Source: Arthrobacter sp. FW306-07-I | GTDB taxonomy: Bacteria > Actinomycetota > Actinomycetes > Actinomycetales > Micrococcaceae | DNA length: 64,000 bases | Assembly (NCBI RefSeq): GCF_021800405.1 | Contig: NZ_CP084550.1 | Span: forward strand, 2,108,001 to 2,172,000 | Direction: 5' to 3' | The notes under the pieces: generated by a model | The model's input: the letters and a program-made list of their open reading frames with translations, nothing else | Database searches by the model: none | Told to the model about the DNA's origin: nothing | Shown: positions 9,996 through 18,274 of the stretch, piece by piece | Numbering within the stretch: the first letter of the stretch is position 1 | Layout of the letters: every line of letters begins with the position of its first letter | Made by a program: the position numbers and the translations under genes

Positions 9996-10025
9996 TTGCC
10001 GCCGGCCCGGACTCCCGGGGTGACA

Positions 10026-10064
10026 ACAACAGACCCCCTGCCCACAAGGCAGGGGGTCTGTTGT
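10026..10064 (+). terminator. strong intrinsic terminator of rpsA
   Basis: A perfect 17-bp stem (10026-10042 with 10048-10064) with a 5-nt loop CACAA, about 30 nt after rpsA. It may also stop transcripts from the convergent GNAT gene. Confidence 0.9.
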
Positions 10065-10138
10065 TTAAGGCGCTGAACGACTGCGGGAAATGGGCCTGTC
10101 ATCCCGCAAGGTGCTGCCGGTGTTCCCGCCTGGCGGCG

Positions 10139-10636
10139 CTAAAGCTCGAAGACGGCCAGGACCCTCCCGTCATCCTGCGTCAGTTCCGCGCCCGCGGCCG
10201 CCAGCAGCCTTTGGGCGCCCTGGTTTCCGACAAGGGTGCGGGCAGTGACGCGCTTCAGTCCGGCCCGGCGGGCCTCCGCCAGCACTAGGTCCAAGGCGGC
10301 GCTGCCAACGCCCCGGGAACGGAAGCTGCGGCCAAGCCAGATGCCGGTTTCCGCCGACGGGACGCCGGCGCCAGGGTTGCGCTTGAGGCGTACGGAACCG
10401 GCAATGTGGCCGCCGCTATAGACTGCCCAGGACTTTTCCGCGGCGGGGCCCTCCAGCCCGTCGGCTGCAGCGTGATGGTAGCTGAAGAACCAGGCGGTCC
10501 GGTCGAGGTTCCAGCCGGGGCCGCCCACCGGGGGAGCCACCTCATCGGGGGAGGCGTCACGCTTGGCCAGCTCCAGCAGTTGGTCCGCCACCGCCCGGTC
10601 AACGTCCACAAGGGTCACGTCAGTCGTGGTGTTCAT
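10139..10636 (-). CDS. GNAT family N-acetyltransferase
   Basis: A 165-residue acetyltransferase. GIWLGRSFRSRGVGSAALD contains the R-x-x-G-x-G/A acetyl-CoA pyrophosphate loop, followed by a beta strand and the closing NQGAQRLLAAAG motif of the RimJ/RimL-like group. The substrate is unknown. ATG 10636 lies inside the end of the upstream YigZ-family gene (17-nt overlap), so the two are translationally coupled. The open frame extends further, but only antisense through non-homologous sequence. Confidence 0.82.
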   Translation of the reverse strand: MNTTTDVTLVDVDRAVADQLLELAKRDASPDEVAPPVGGPGWNLDRTAWFFSYHHAAADGLEGPAAEKSWAVYSGGHIAGSVRLKRNPGAGVPSAETGIWLGRSFRSRGVGSAALDLVLAEARRAGLKRVTARTLVGNQGAQRLLAAAGAELTQDDGRVLAVFEL

Positions 10637-11333
10637 CCACCCATTCCGTTCCGTCGGGAGTAAGCGTGGCGGACCCTGCCGTGAGCTGCAGGACCCGCTC
10701 CGTTGCGGCGGCGATAGCGTCAGCGTCGTCGGGTACGGCAACCCGGAGCACGGTATGCCGGTCCTGGTAGGTGGTTTCCGCCATGACCATGCCGGCCGCA
10801 CGCAGGTCGTTCTCCAGCCGCCCCGCTGCGGCGTGGGGCACGGCGGTGGAACATACGCGCCGCCTGCTGCGCCGGACCAGCGGTGCGAGGTCCAGGGACG
10901 CGGAGACTGATTCAGAGTACGCCCGGACCAGCCCTCCTGCACCAAGCAGGACCCCGCCAAAGTAACGTACGACGACGGCACTGACGTCGCTGAGGTCCGT
11001 CACCCCTGGGGCGGTTTCCCTCTTCAGGAGGGCTTCGAGCATGGGGATGCCGGCGGTCCCCGCAGGTTCGCCGTCGTCGCTCGACCGCTGGACGGTCCGG
11101 TCGGGGCCAATAACAAACGCCGAGCAGTGGTGGCGGGCGTCATGGCACTCGCGGCGAAGGCCTGCCACCAGGTCGCGGGCTTCGTCCTCGGTGCCGGCGC
11201 GGCGGAGCACGGTGATGAATCGCGAGCGCTTGACCTCAAGCTCGTGCCGGAAATCCTGCCCAGCTGCCAGTGTGGTGTAGGACGTGGCCCGGCTGTCTGC
11301 GTTGTCTGCTGATGGTTCCCCCGGTTTCAACAC
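10620..11333 (-). CDS. YigZ/IMPACT family protein (UPF0029)
   Basis: A 237-residue protein of the YigZ/IMPACT family. HHCSAFVIG and SSDDGEPAGTAGIPML (residues around 70-98) are the family signature, and VVVRYFGGVLLGAGGLVRAYS follows. The C-terminal DUF1949-like domain ends near the stop. In eukaryotes IMPACT regulates translation via GCN2; the bacterial role is unclear. GTG 11333 is supported by TAGACT on the same strand ending 6 nt upstream, a leaderless start. Its last 17 nt overlap the GNAT gene downstream. Confidence 0.87.
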   Translation of the reverse strand: MLKPGEPSADNADSRATSYTTLAAGQDFRHELEVKRSRFITVLRRAGTEDEARDLVAGLRRECHDARHHCSAFVIGPDRTVQRSSDDGEPAGTAGIPMLEALLKRETAPGVTDLSDVSAVVVRYFGGVLLGAGGLVRAYSESVSASLDLAPLVRRSRRRVCSTAVPHAAAGRLENDLRAAGMVMAETTYQDRHTVLRVAVPDDADAIAAATERVLQLTAGSATLTPDGTEWVDEHHD

Positions 11334-11339
11334 CGTTTC

Positions 11340-11345
11340 AGTCTA
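11340..11345 (-). promoter_or_regulatory. -10 box TAGACT of leaderless yigZ-like gene
   Basis: Read on the minus strand, TAGACT is followed by 6 nt and then GTG at 11333. Confidence 0.58.
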
Positions 11346-11476
11346 TGGGGAGGCTGCGGGGTCGGCGATCCATGGGACGCTCGTCCCTAACCGGCAGCCG
11401 CGCTCGGTAACCAGCATGGCCAGTGTCCGATGGCTGGGGCGGGCGGGACCAATTCACCGCAGGAAAGGGAAAGACC

Positions 11477-11884
11477 ATGCCGAAGGTGTCGAGGGCCACC
11501 GCTTCGTCACATCAGGTGTTGCCGGGATACGTGGACGCGTATGAACATGAGGTTGCAGGTTGGACTGTCAGCATGGAGAACAACTTCATCGACATGGACC
11601 AGGCGCTCTTCTTCAAAGGTGCCCCGAACGACCAGTGCCAGGCGCACCATGTGGGCTACGTACTTAAAGGAAGGTTTGGAGTCCGGCTGGCCGATGGCAG
11701 CGAAGAAATTTTCGAAGCAGGGGATGCGTTCGTCATCGGGCCCGGACACACACCCTTTTCGTTTGCAGGCAGCGAGTATTTGGCCTTCACGCCCACAGAA
11801 GAAGCAAAGCGGCAAACAGAGCTCATGATGCCCAACATCATGAAGTTCGCCCAGGAGCAGGGATTGCAGTTGCCGGTGCAATAA
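11477..11884 (+). CDS. cupin domain protein
   Basis: A 135-residue single-domain cupin. The two cupin motifs can be traced as AHHVGYVLKGRFGVRLADG and AGDAFVIGPGHTPF. The usual first motif G-x5-HxH is reduced to HH, so metal binding is uncertain. Function is unknown; related proteins are sugar-binding or dioxygenase-like cupins. ATG 11477 is chosen over the earlier in-frame ATG 11423 because AGGAAAGGG precedes it at a suitable distance. It lies 47 nt upstream of coaE. Confidence 0.75.
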   Translation: MPKVSRATASSHQVLPGYVDAYEHEVAGWTVSMENNFIDMDQALFFKGAPNDQCQAHHVGYVLKGRFGVRLADGSEEIFEAGDAFVIGPGHTPFSFAGSEYLAFTPTEEAKRQTELMMPNIMKFAQEQGLQLPVQ

Positions 11885-11919
11885 GAGCATGCCGTACGGG
11901 CCGGCCCGTGTCGGTTCAG

Positions 11920-11925
11920 TATGGT
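11920..11925 (+). promoter_or_regulatory. -10 box TATGGT of leaderless coaE
   Basis: TATGGT ends 6 nt before GTG 11932. The GGGAGG between them touches the start codon and is too close to serve as a ribosome site, which favours a leaderless start. Confidence 0.55.
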
Positions 11926-11931
11926 GGGAGG

Positions 11932-13143
11932 GTGCTGAAGATCGGGTTGACGGGCGGGATCGCCTCTGGGAAATCGGTGGTGGCCGCACGGCTGGTGGAA
12001 CGCGGCGCCGTATTGGTGGACGCGGATGCCCTGGCCCGTGAGGTGGTTGAGCCCCGGACCGAGGGGCTGGATCGCATCGTCGCGGAGTTCGGCGCAGGGA
12101 TGCTCGACGGCGACGGGCGGCTCAACCGGCCCCGGCTGGGCGAGGCGGTGTTCGGCAATCCGGAACGCTTGGCTGCGCTGAATGCCATCGTCCATCCCCT
12201 GGTGCGCGCCCGTGCCGCGGCCATCACGGCTGCCGCCGCCGATGACGCCGTCGTTGTCCAAGACATTCCCCTGTTGGTGGAGACCGGGCAGGGCGCCGCC
12301 TTCCACCTGGTCGTAGTGGTGGACGCCCCCGACGATGTGCGGCTGCACCGCATGCAGGAGTTGCGGGGGATGACCGCGGAGGCGGCACTTTCCCGCATTG
12401 CCGCCCAGGCCACCAGGGAAGAGCGGCTGGCCGCCGCCGACGTCGTCCTGGACAACTCAGGGACCGTGCAGCAGCTGCTGGACCAGGTGGACGCGCTTTG
12501 GGACCGACGCCTGGTGCCGTTCGCCCACAACCTCGTGGAAGGGAAACGCGCACCGCGACCCGGAGCGGTTTTGGAGCCATACCGTACGGAGTGGGCGGAG
12601 GAGGCAGGCAGGATCGCAGCGAGGATTGCTGCAGCCGCGCCGGACCTCATCCTGGCGGTGGACCACATCGGCTCCACTTCCGTTCCCGGCCTGGCCGCGA
12701 AGGACGTCATCGACCTGCAGGTGGCAGTGCGGGATTTGGAAGCCGCTGAAAAGCTTGCCCCGATGCTGGCCGCTGCGGGTTTTCCGGCCGTCCGTGGAGT
12801 GGAGGCCGACTCCCCGAAGCCCGGCGATCCCGACCAGTCGGCATGGTTGAAGCGGTTCCACGCCAACGCTGACCCGTGCCGTGCCGTGAATGTGCATGTC
12901 CGTGCCGCCGGCTCGGCGGGCTGGCGTTACGCGCTGATGTTCCGGGACTGGCTGCGGAGCGAGCCCCCCGCGCTGAAGCTTTACGGCGACCACAAGGCGG
13001 ACCTCGCAGCCCGTTTCGCCGGTTCGCCCACCACCAAGCCGTACGCCGACGCCAAGGAACCTTGGTTCACTGACGTTGCGTGGCCGCGGATGTCGGCGTG
13101 GGCTGAGGCAACCGGGTGGGAACCGCCGTCGTACCCGTCCTGA
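11932..13143 (+). CDS. coaE: dephospho-CoA kinase fused to a GrpB (UPF0157) domain
   Basis: A 403-residue two-domain protein. Residues 1 to about 200 are dephospho-CoA kinase, the last step of coenzyme A synthesis (ATP phosphorylates the 3'-OH of dephospho-CoA): KIGLTGGIASGKS is the P-loop, and DADALAREVVEPR and the VVDAPDD strand are typical. Residues from about 205 are a GrpB/UPF0157 domain with DHIGSTSVPGLAAKDVIDLQ, related to the nucleotidyltransferase fold. The same fusion is known in mycobacteria and other Actinobacteria. Start GTG 11932 matches the family N terminus and the -10 box; GTG 11908 is an in-frame alternative. Confidence 0.93.
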   Translation: MLKIGLTGGIASGKSVVAARLVERGAVLVDADALAREVVEPRTEGLDRIVAEFGAGMLDGDGRLNRPRLGEAVFGNPERLAALNAIVHPLVRARAAAITAAAADDAVVVQDIPLLVETGQGAAFHLVVVVDAPDDVRLHRMQELRGMTAEAALSRIAAQATREERLAAADVVLDNSGTVQQLLDQVDALWDRRLVPFAHNLVEGKRAPRPGAVLEPYRTEWAEEAGRIAARIAAAAPDLILAVDHIGSTSVPGLAAKDVIDLQVAVRDLEAAEKLAPMLAAAGFPAVRGVEADSPKPGDPDQSAWLKRFHANADPCRAVNVHVRAAGSAGWRYALMFRDWLRSEPPALKLYGDHKADLAARFAGSPTTKPYADAKEPWFTDVAWPRMSAWAEATGWEPPSYPS

Positions 13144-13211
13144 CGCCGGCCCGGCGCAGGGATGGTGTTCGCCTGTAACGGACGGGGACGTCTAGTGTCA
13201 CTGCCCGGTTG

Positions 13212-13217
13212 TAAATT
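13212..13217 (+). promoter_or_regulatory. -10 box TAAATT of leaderless uvrB
   Basis: TAAATT ends 6 nt before ATG 13224; no ribosome-binding site is present. I see no LexA-type palindrome in the 80-nt gap upstream, in contrast to uvrA. Confidence 0.58.
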
Positions 13218-13223
13218 AGATCC

Positions 13224-15347
13224 ATGAGCCTTGCGCAGGAAGTCAAACGTGTTGTAGCGCCCTTCGAAGTCATCAGCGAATTCAAGCCCGCAGGGGACCA
13301 GCCCGCAGCCATCGCGGAGCTGACCGAGCGCATCAACAACGGCGAAAAGGACGTGGTGCTGCTCGGTGCCACGGGCACCGGTAAAAGCGCCACCACCGCC
13401 TGGCTCATTGAGCAGGTGCAGCGCCCCACCCTGGTGATGGTGCAGAACAAGACCCTCGCCGCGCAGCTGGCCAACGAGTTCCGCGAACTCCTGCCCAACA
13501 ACGCGGTGGAGTACTTCGTCTCCTACTACGACTACTACCAGCCCGAAGCCTACGTGGCCCAGACGGACACCTTCATCGAGAAGGACTCCTCTATCAATGA
13601 GGAAGTCGAACGGCTCCGGCACTCGGCCACGAACGCCCTGCTGACCCGCCGAGATGTGGTGGTGGTGGCCACCGTCTCCTGCATTTACGGTCTGGGCACG
13701 CCGGAGGAATACATCGCCGGAATGGTCACGCTCCGCAAGGGCGCCGAGATGAACCGGGACGACCTCCTGCGGAAGTTCGTCGCCATGCAATACTCGCGCA
13801 ACGACATGGACTTCCACCGGGGAACCTTCCGGGTGCGTGGCGACACCGTGGAAATCATCCCGATGTATGAGGAACTGGCTATCCGGATCGAGTTCTTTGG
13901 CGACGAGATCGAGAACATCCAGACCCTTCACCCGCTTACCGGCCAGGTTATTCGCGACGAAGAGGAGATGTACGTGTTCCCGGCCTCGCACTATGTTGCC
14001 GGGCCGGAACGGATGGCGCGGGCCATCAAGCGGATCGAGGATGAACTGGCAGACCGGCTGAAGGTGCTGGAAAGCCAGAACAAGCTGGTGGAAGCACAGC
14101 GCCTGCGCATGCGCACCACGTACGACCTTGAAATGATGCAGCAGATGGGCTTCTGCAACGGCATCGAGAACTATTCGTCCCACATTGACGGGCGCGGGCC
14201 GGGCACTGCCCCGCATTGCCTCCTGGACTATTTCCCGGACGACTTCCTGCTGGTGGTGGATGAGTCCCACGTCACGATTCCCCAGATCGGGGCGATGTAC
14301 GAAGGCGACATGTCGCGGAAGCGGAACCTGGTGGACTTTGGTTTCCGGCTGCCGTCCGCCATGGACAACCGGCCGCTGAAGTGGGACGAATTCCTGGAAC
14401 GGGTAGGCCAGACCGTCTACCTTTCCGCTACTCCGGGCAAGTATGAGCTGGGCAAGGCCGACGGCTTCGTCCAGCAGATCATCCGGCCCACGGGCCTTGT
14501 CGATCCGGAGGTGGTGGTCAAGCCCACCAAGGGCCAGATCGATGACCTGCTCGGTGAAATCAAGACGAGGGTGGAGAGGAATGAACGGGTCCTGGTGACC
14601 ACCTTGACCAAGCGCATGGCCGAGGACCTGACCGACTATCTCCTGGGCCACGGCGTCAAGGTGGAGTACCTCCACTCCGACGTGGATACCCTGCGGCGGG
14701 TGGAGTTGCTGCGCGAACTGCGGATGGGGTCCTTTGACGTCCTGGTGGGCATCAACCTGCTCCGTGAAGGCCTCGACCTTCCCGAGGTCTCCCTGGTCAG
14801 CATCCTGGATGCGGACAAGGAAGGCTTCCTGCGCTCGTCCACGTCGCTCATCCAGACCATCGGGCGTGCCGCCCGCAACGTGTCCGGCGAGGTGCACATG
14901 TACGCGGACCGCATCACTGACTCCATGGCCAACGCCATCGACGAGACCAACCGGCGGCGCGCCATCCAGGTGGCCTATAACAAGGAGCACGGCGTGGATC
15001 CGCAGCCGCTGCGGAAGAAGATTGCCGACATCACGGACCAGCTGGCCAAGGAAGACGCCGACACCGATGCGCTGTTGGGCAGCTTCGACTACGGCAAGGG
15101 CAAGCGCGGGATCACCGGGGCAACCAAACCCGGTGCCAAGGGAGCCAAGAAGGGTGCCGCCACGGTCCGGGCCGATGGGCTGGCGGCGGCCCCTGCCGAG
15201 GACCTGGTGGGCCTGATCGAGCAGCTGACGGAACAAATGCACGGAGCGGCCGCCGAACTGCAGTTCGAGGTGGCAGCCCGGATCCGCGACGAGGTCAGCG
15301 AGCTGAAGAAGGAACTGCGCCAGATGCAGGCCGCGGGCCACGCCTAG
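13224..15347 (+). CDS. uvrB: excinuclease ABC subunit B
   Basis: A 707-residue helicase-like damage-verification subunit of nucleotide excision repair, loaded by UvrA and then partnered by UvrC. Walker A is GATGTGKS (48-55). The beta-hairpin region contains [10 protein letters not shown] and the DEAH-like box is VVDESH. Helicase motif VI lies in QTIGRAARN. The C-terminal UVR domain (about 665-700, [20 protein letters not shown]) contacts UvrC. Length and motifs are complete. A low-complexity Gly/Lys/Ala linker (about 610-650) precedes the UVR domain. Monocistronic with a leaderless start and a strong terminator. Confidence 0.97.
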   Translation: MSLAQEVKRVVAPFEVISEFKPAGDQPAAIAELTERINNGEKDVVLLGATGTGKSATTAWLIEQVQRPTLVMVQNKTLAAQLANEFRELLPNNAVEYFVSYYDYYQPEAYVAQTDTFIEKDSSINEEVERLRHSATNALLTRRDVVVVATVSCIYGLGTPEEYIAGMVTLRKGAEMNRDDLLRKFVAMQYSRNDMDFHRGTFRVRGDTVEIIPMYEELAIRIEFFGDEIENIQTLHPLTGQVIRDEEEMYVFPASHYVAGPERMARAIKRIEDELADRLKVLESQNKLVEAQRLRMRTTYDLEMMQQMGFCNGIENYSSHIDGRGPGTAPHCLLDYFPDDFLLVVDESHVTIPQIGAMYEGDMSRKRNLVDFGFRLPSAMDNRPLKWDEFLERVGQTVYLSATPGKYELGKADGFVQQIIRPTGLVDPEVVVKPTKGQIDDLLGEIKTRVERNERVLVTTLTKRMAEDLTDYLLGHGVKVEYLHSDVDTLRRVELLRELRMGSFDVLVGINLLREGLDLPEVSLVSILDADKEGFLRSSTSLIQTIGRAARNVSGEVHMYADRITDSMANAIDETNRRRAIQVAYNKEHGVDPQPLRKKIADITDQLAKEDADTDALLGSFDYGKGKRGITGATKPGAKGAKKGAATVRADGLAAAPAEDLVGLIEQLTEQMHGAAAELQFEVAARIRDEVSELKKELRQMQAAGHA

Positions 15348-15399
15348 GCCGCACCTCTTCCCGCAACCGGCAGGGTACAGGCAACTGCCTAAGCAGGAA

Positions 15400-15432
15400 C
15401 GGCGGGCACCCCTCAGGGGTGCCCGCCGTTTT
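15400..15432. terminator. bidirectional terminator between uvrB and the solute-binding protein gene
   Basis: A 13-bp GC-rich stem (15400-15412 with 15416-15428) with a 3-nt loop, followed by TTTT on the plus strand. It sits between convergent genes and can serve both. Confidence 0.88.
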
Positions 15433-15455
15433 CACCTATGGGCCGGTCCGGCCGC

Positions 15456-16778
15456 CTACTTCTTCCTGGCGGAGTCGATCATGTCCTTTGCTTCCTGCAT
15501 AAGGCCCTTGGCTGCGTCCGAAGGTGACCTGCGGTCGAAAAGGACATCGCTGCTGTACCGCTGGATCAGCGCCTGCACTCCGGAAGAACCGGTGGGGGGT
15601 ACGGGAGGGACGCCTTTCAGATCCGGCTTGATGTCCTTGAGGAACGCCGCCGCGGCTTTGTCCGCGGGCGTCAGCTGCGGGTCGATCGCTGTCTGGACTT
15701 CCGAGTTGGTGGGGAAGCCGCGCTCCGTCAGGATGGTCTTGGCCGCGTCCAGGTTGTTCAGCAGGTAGTTGACCACCTCGGAGGCTTCCTTGGGATGCTT
15801 GCTGCGTGAGGAAACCGACCAGAACATGGACGGCTTGTAGGACATGCCGTTGTCCTTGGCGCTGCCGGTGGAGCTGGGTGCTCGCAGGATCTTTACCTCA
15901 GTCTTCAGTGCGGACTGGAGCGCGTTGACCTGGTTGGTCCACCACCACGACATGGCGGTCTTGCCCGTGGCGAAGAGGGTTTGTTCAACCGGCGCGCTGA
16001 TGTCTTCCGTGGCGATGTTGGCTGGAGCGGCTGCGCCCTTGTTCCGCAGGTTCAGCACATTCTCGAAGAAGGACGTCGCCGTGGCCTCCTTGAAGCCAAG
16101 GCCGCCGTCCGCCGAGTACAGCGACTCGCCGTGCTGCATGGCCCAAGTGTTCAGGTCAGAGTCCGTCAGCGAGTAGGAACTGCCGTAGTTGGTCTGGCCG
16201 GCCTTCGCCGCCGCGGCGGCGATCTGGGCAGCGGTCTTGGTGTAGTCATCCCAGGTCCAGGTTTTGTCATCCGGGATCGGGACGCCGTAGTCCTGGAACA
16301 TCTTGGTGTTGATCATCACGGCCTTGGCATTTTGGCCGGTGCTAAGGCCGTACTGCTTGCCGTCCACCTGCCCGGACTTCAGGGCGTCCTGGTCAATTTT
16401 GGAAGTGTCGATGTTGCCCTGCTTTGACAGGTCCAGCAGTGCCCCGCGGCCACCGTATTCTGCGATGTAGGCCTGGTCCATCTGGATCACGTCGGGGGAG
16501 TCGTTGGCGGCGGTGGTGGTGGCAAGCTTGTCCCAGTAGCTGCTCCACACCCCCGGCTCGGCCTGGATCTTGATGTTGGGATGCGACGCCTGGAAGGCAT
16601 CGATGACCTGCTGCGTCTGTTTGTTCCGCAGGTCGTTGCCCCACCATGTGAAGCGGACGGTGACATTGCCGCCGCTGTCGCTGGAGGAGGCGGAGGAGCA
16701 GCCGGTAGCCAGCAGGGCTACCGTGGCGGCGGTGGCAAAGGCCTTGGCCACCATGCTGGTGCGAAGTGGAGTCTTCAT
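15456..16778 (-). CDS. sugar ABC transporter substrate-binding lipoprotein
   Basis: A 440-residue family 1 extracellular solute-binding protein. The N terminus is a lipoprotein signal with lipobox LLATGC (Cys27), so the mature protein is membrane-anchored outside the cell. VRFTWWGNDLRNKQ and QVIDAFQASHPNIKI are the usual first strand and helix of carbohydrate-binding members (MalE/UgpB group). No permease or ATPase genes lie next to it, so it must share or have lost its partners. A LacI-type palindrome overlaps its promoter, pointing to sugar-responsive repression. An AAGG lies 7 nt before ATG 16778. Confidence 0.9.
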   Translation of the reverse strand: MKTPLRTSMVAKAFATAATVALLATGCSSASSSDSGGNVTVRFTWWGNDLRNKQTQQVIDAFQASHPNIKIQAEPGVWSSYWDKLATTTAANDSPDVIQMDQAYIAEYGGRGALLDLSKQGNIDTSKIDQDALKSGQVDGKQYGLSTGQNAKAVMINTKMFQDYGVPIPDDKTWTWDDYTKTAAQIAAAAAKAGQTNYGSSYSLTDSDLNTWAMQHGESLYSADGGLGFKEATATSFFENVLNLRNKGAAAPANIATEDISAPVEQTLFATGKTAMSWWWTNQVNALQSALKTEVKILRAPSSTGSAKDNGMSYKPSMFWSVSSRSKHPKEASEVVNYLLNNLDAAKTILTERGFPTNSEVQTAIDPQLTPADKAAAAFLKDIKPDLKGVPPVPPTGSSGVQALIQRYSSDVLFDRRSPSDAAKGLMQEAKDMIDSARKK

Positions 16779-16803
16779 TGACCAACCTTGACTTTCTGGA
16801 AGA

Positions 16804-16809
16804 ACACTA
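16804..16809 (-). promoter_or_regulatory. -10 box TAGTGT of the solute-binding protein gene
   Basis: Minus-strand TAGTGT lies 25 nt upstream of the start codon. The LacI-type operator covers the expected -35 position. Confidence 0.45.
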
Positions 16810-16817
16810 GGTCGACA

Positions 16818-16835
16818 TGAGAAAGCGTTTTCTCA
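16818..16835. promoter_or_regulatory. LacI-family operator
   Basis: TGAGAAAGCGTTTTCTCA is an 18-bp near-perfect palindrome with the central CG step typical of LacI/GalR-family sites. It lies 8 bp upstream of the -10 box of the solute-binding protein gene. No LacI-family regulator is encoded in the window, so the repressor acts from elsewhere. Confidence 0.72.
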
Positions 16836-16935
16836 CTGCCCGTGATTATTTCAAGCGGCATAAGGCCTGGTCAATGGTTTTTGGGAAACCGTTATCCGGT
16901 GCGTCCGCCGGGACGTCATCCCGGACGGGCTGGGG

Positions 16936-16941
16936 TAGAGT
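16936..16941 (+). promoter_or_regulatory. possible -10 box TAGAGT of the TerC transcript
   Basis: TAGAGT would start transcription near 16948, immediately before the conserved 5' strand of the riboswitch. No good -35 is visible. Confidence 0.4.
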
Positions 16942-16945
16942 TATA

Positions 16946-17088
16946 GGCACGTAGGGGAGTATCCCAAGCGCTACGATCGTCAACACGCAGGGCACAGTTG
17001 CCCTGCCGGGCGTAGCGGGCCACCACATCAGCACCAAGTGCCACAGCAGCACGGGGAGCGCAGGCAGGCCGGAGAGACTTACACCATT
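16946..17088 (+). ncRNA. yybP-ykoY (Mn2+-sensing) riboswitch upstream of terC-like gene
   Basis: The two most conserved yybP-ykoY elements are present: GGGGAGTA at 16954-16961 and GGAGAGACTT at 17071-17080, about 110 nt apart. CGTCAA (16978-16983) and GC-rich helical segments lie between them. In the known class the two loops dock to bind Mn2+ and turn on Mn exporters of the TerC or MntP type, and a TerC gene follows directly. Right after the aptamer, TACAC (17080-17084) can pair with GTGTA (17091-17095), a candidate switching hairpin just before the ribosome site GAAAGG (17102-17107). Identification is by motif recall; no covariance search was run. Confidence 0.8.
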
Positions 17089-17114
17089 TTGTGTACCCTG
17101 CGAAAGGCTGCCCT

Positions 17115-18143
17115 GTGCTCGACTTGCCCGTATGGTTCGAGGTTGGCTCATTTGCCGTCCTCGGCCTGATTCTCCTGATCGATCTCCTCTTGGTGGTGCG
17201 GCGGCCGCACGAACCGTCCATGAAGGAGGCGGGACTGTGGGTGGCCTTCTACGTCACGCTCGCCCTGGCCTTTGCCGGCGCCATGTTCGCTTTCACCGGC
17301 CCTGAATTCGGCAGCCAGTTCGTTGCCGGCTGGGTCACGGAGTACAGCCTCAGCATTGACAACCTGTTCGTGTTCATCATCATCCTGGCCAGGTTCTCCG
17401 TCCCGCGGAAATACCAGCAGGAAGTGCTGATGGTGGGCATCATCATCGCGCTCATCCTGCGCGGCATCTTCATCCTGCTGGGCGCCGTCGTCATCAACCA
17501 GTTCAGCTGGGTGTTCTATATCTTCGGCGCCTTCCTGCTCTGGACGGCTTGGAAGCAGGCCCAGGACGAAGGCGAAGAGGAAGAAGACCGCGAGAATCCG
17601 CTGATTGCCAAAATCCGCAAGGTCATCCCCATGTCGGAGAAGTTCGACGGCGGCAAGTTGCGGACCGTGGTCAACGGCAAGAAGGTTTTCACCCCCATGG
17701 TGATCGTCTTCATCACGATCGGCCTGACGGACCTGCTGTTCGCCGTGGACTCCATCCCGGCGATCTTCGGGCTGACCCAGAGTCCCTTCATTGTCTTCAC
17801 CGCCAACCTCTTCGCCCTGATGGGCCTGCGGCAGCTGTACTTCCTGCTCGGCGGCCTGATGAACCGGCTGATCTACCTCAAGCACGCGCTGTCGGTCATC
17901 CTGGCGTTCATTGGCGTCAAGCTGGTCCTGCACGCCATGCACGTCAACGAGCTGCCGTTCATCAACGGTGGCCAGCACATCGAGTGGGCGCCGGAGATCC
18001 CCACCTTCGTCTCGCTCGCCGTCATTGTGGGCACCATCGTGATTGCCGTGGTCGCCAGCCTGCTCAGCTCCAAGGCCAAGGTTGCCGAAGTTGATCCCCG
18101 GCTTGAAGAAGACGCCCGGAAGAGCCACAGCGACGCCGAATAG
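17115..18143 (+). CDS. TerC family integral membrane protein (probable Mn2+ exporter)
   Basis: A 342-residue polytopic membrane protein with seven to nine hydrophobic segments. The TerC signature acids are in TEYSLSIDNLFVFIIIL and in GLTDLLFAVDSIPAIFGL. FTANLFALMGLRQLYFLL follows. TerC proteins with a yybP-ykoY leader export Mn2+ or help metallate secreted enzymes; tellurite resistance is the historical name only. GTG 17115 is preferred because GAAAGG sits 7 nt upstream. GTG 17091 is an in-frame alternative but lies inside the putative expression-platform hairpin. A strong terminator follows. Confidence 0.9.
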   Translation: MLDLPVWFEVGSFAVLGLILLIDLLLVVRRPHEPSMKEAGLWVAFYVTLALAFAGAMFAFTGPEFGSQFVAGWVTEYSLSIDNLFVFIIILARFSVPRKYQQEVLMVGIIIALILRGIFILLGAVVINQFSWVFYIFGAFLLWTAWKQAQDEGEEEEDRENPLIAKIRKVIPMSEKFDGGKLRTVVNGKKVFTPMVIVFITIGLTDLLFAVDSIPAIFGLTQSPFIVFTANLFALMGLRQLYFLLGGLMNRLIYLKHALSVILAFIGVKLVLHAMHVNELPFINGGQHIEWAPEIPTFVSLAVIVGTIVIAVVASLLSSKAKVAEVDPRLEEDARKSHSDAE

Positions 18144-18165
18144 GGCTGCGCCGCACGAAGCAATC

Positions 18166-18208
18166 CGGGTAGTCCCGGCCGCCCAGGCGGCCGGGACTAC
18201 CCGCTTAA
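18166..18208 (+). terminator. strong intrinsic terminator of the terC-like gene
   Basis: An 18-bp perfect inverted repeat (18166-18183 with 18186-18203), so the real stem is about 17 bp with a tight loop. It lies 22 nt after the gene and is followed by CTTAAAA. Confidence 0.85.
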
Positions 18209-18262
18209 AACGTTGGTAGCAGCAACGGCTCAAACCCCCTGTAGGGCTCCCCGGGACAGGTC

Positions 18263-18268
18263 TATGCT
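18263..18268 (+). promoter_or_regulatory. -10 box TATGCT of a leaderless MFS gene
   Basis: TATGCT ends 6 nt before ATG 18275, with no ribosome site. Confidence 0.58.
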
Positions 18269-18274
18269 CGAAAC

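Noticed and set aside
15049..15170. Possible frameshift or foreign insert in the Gly/Lys-rich linker of uvrB
   Set aside because: The frame is continuous and the variable linker before the UVR domain is normal in UvrB.
12981..15341. 786-codon open frame antisense to uvrB
   Set aside because: Shadow frame; composition is low in hydrophobic core patterns and UvrB is complete on the plus strand.
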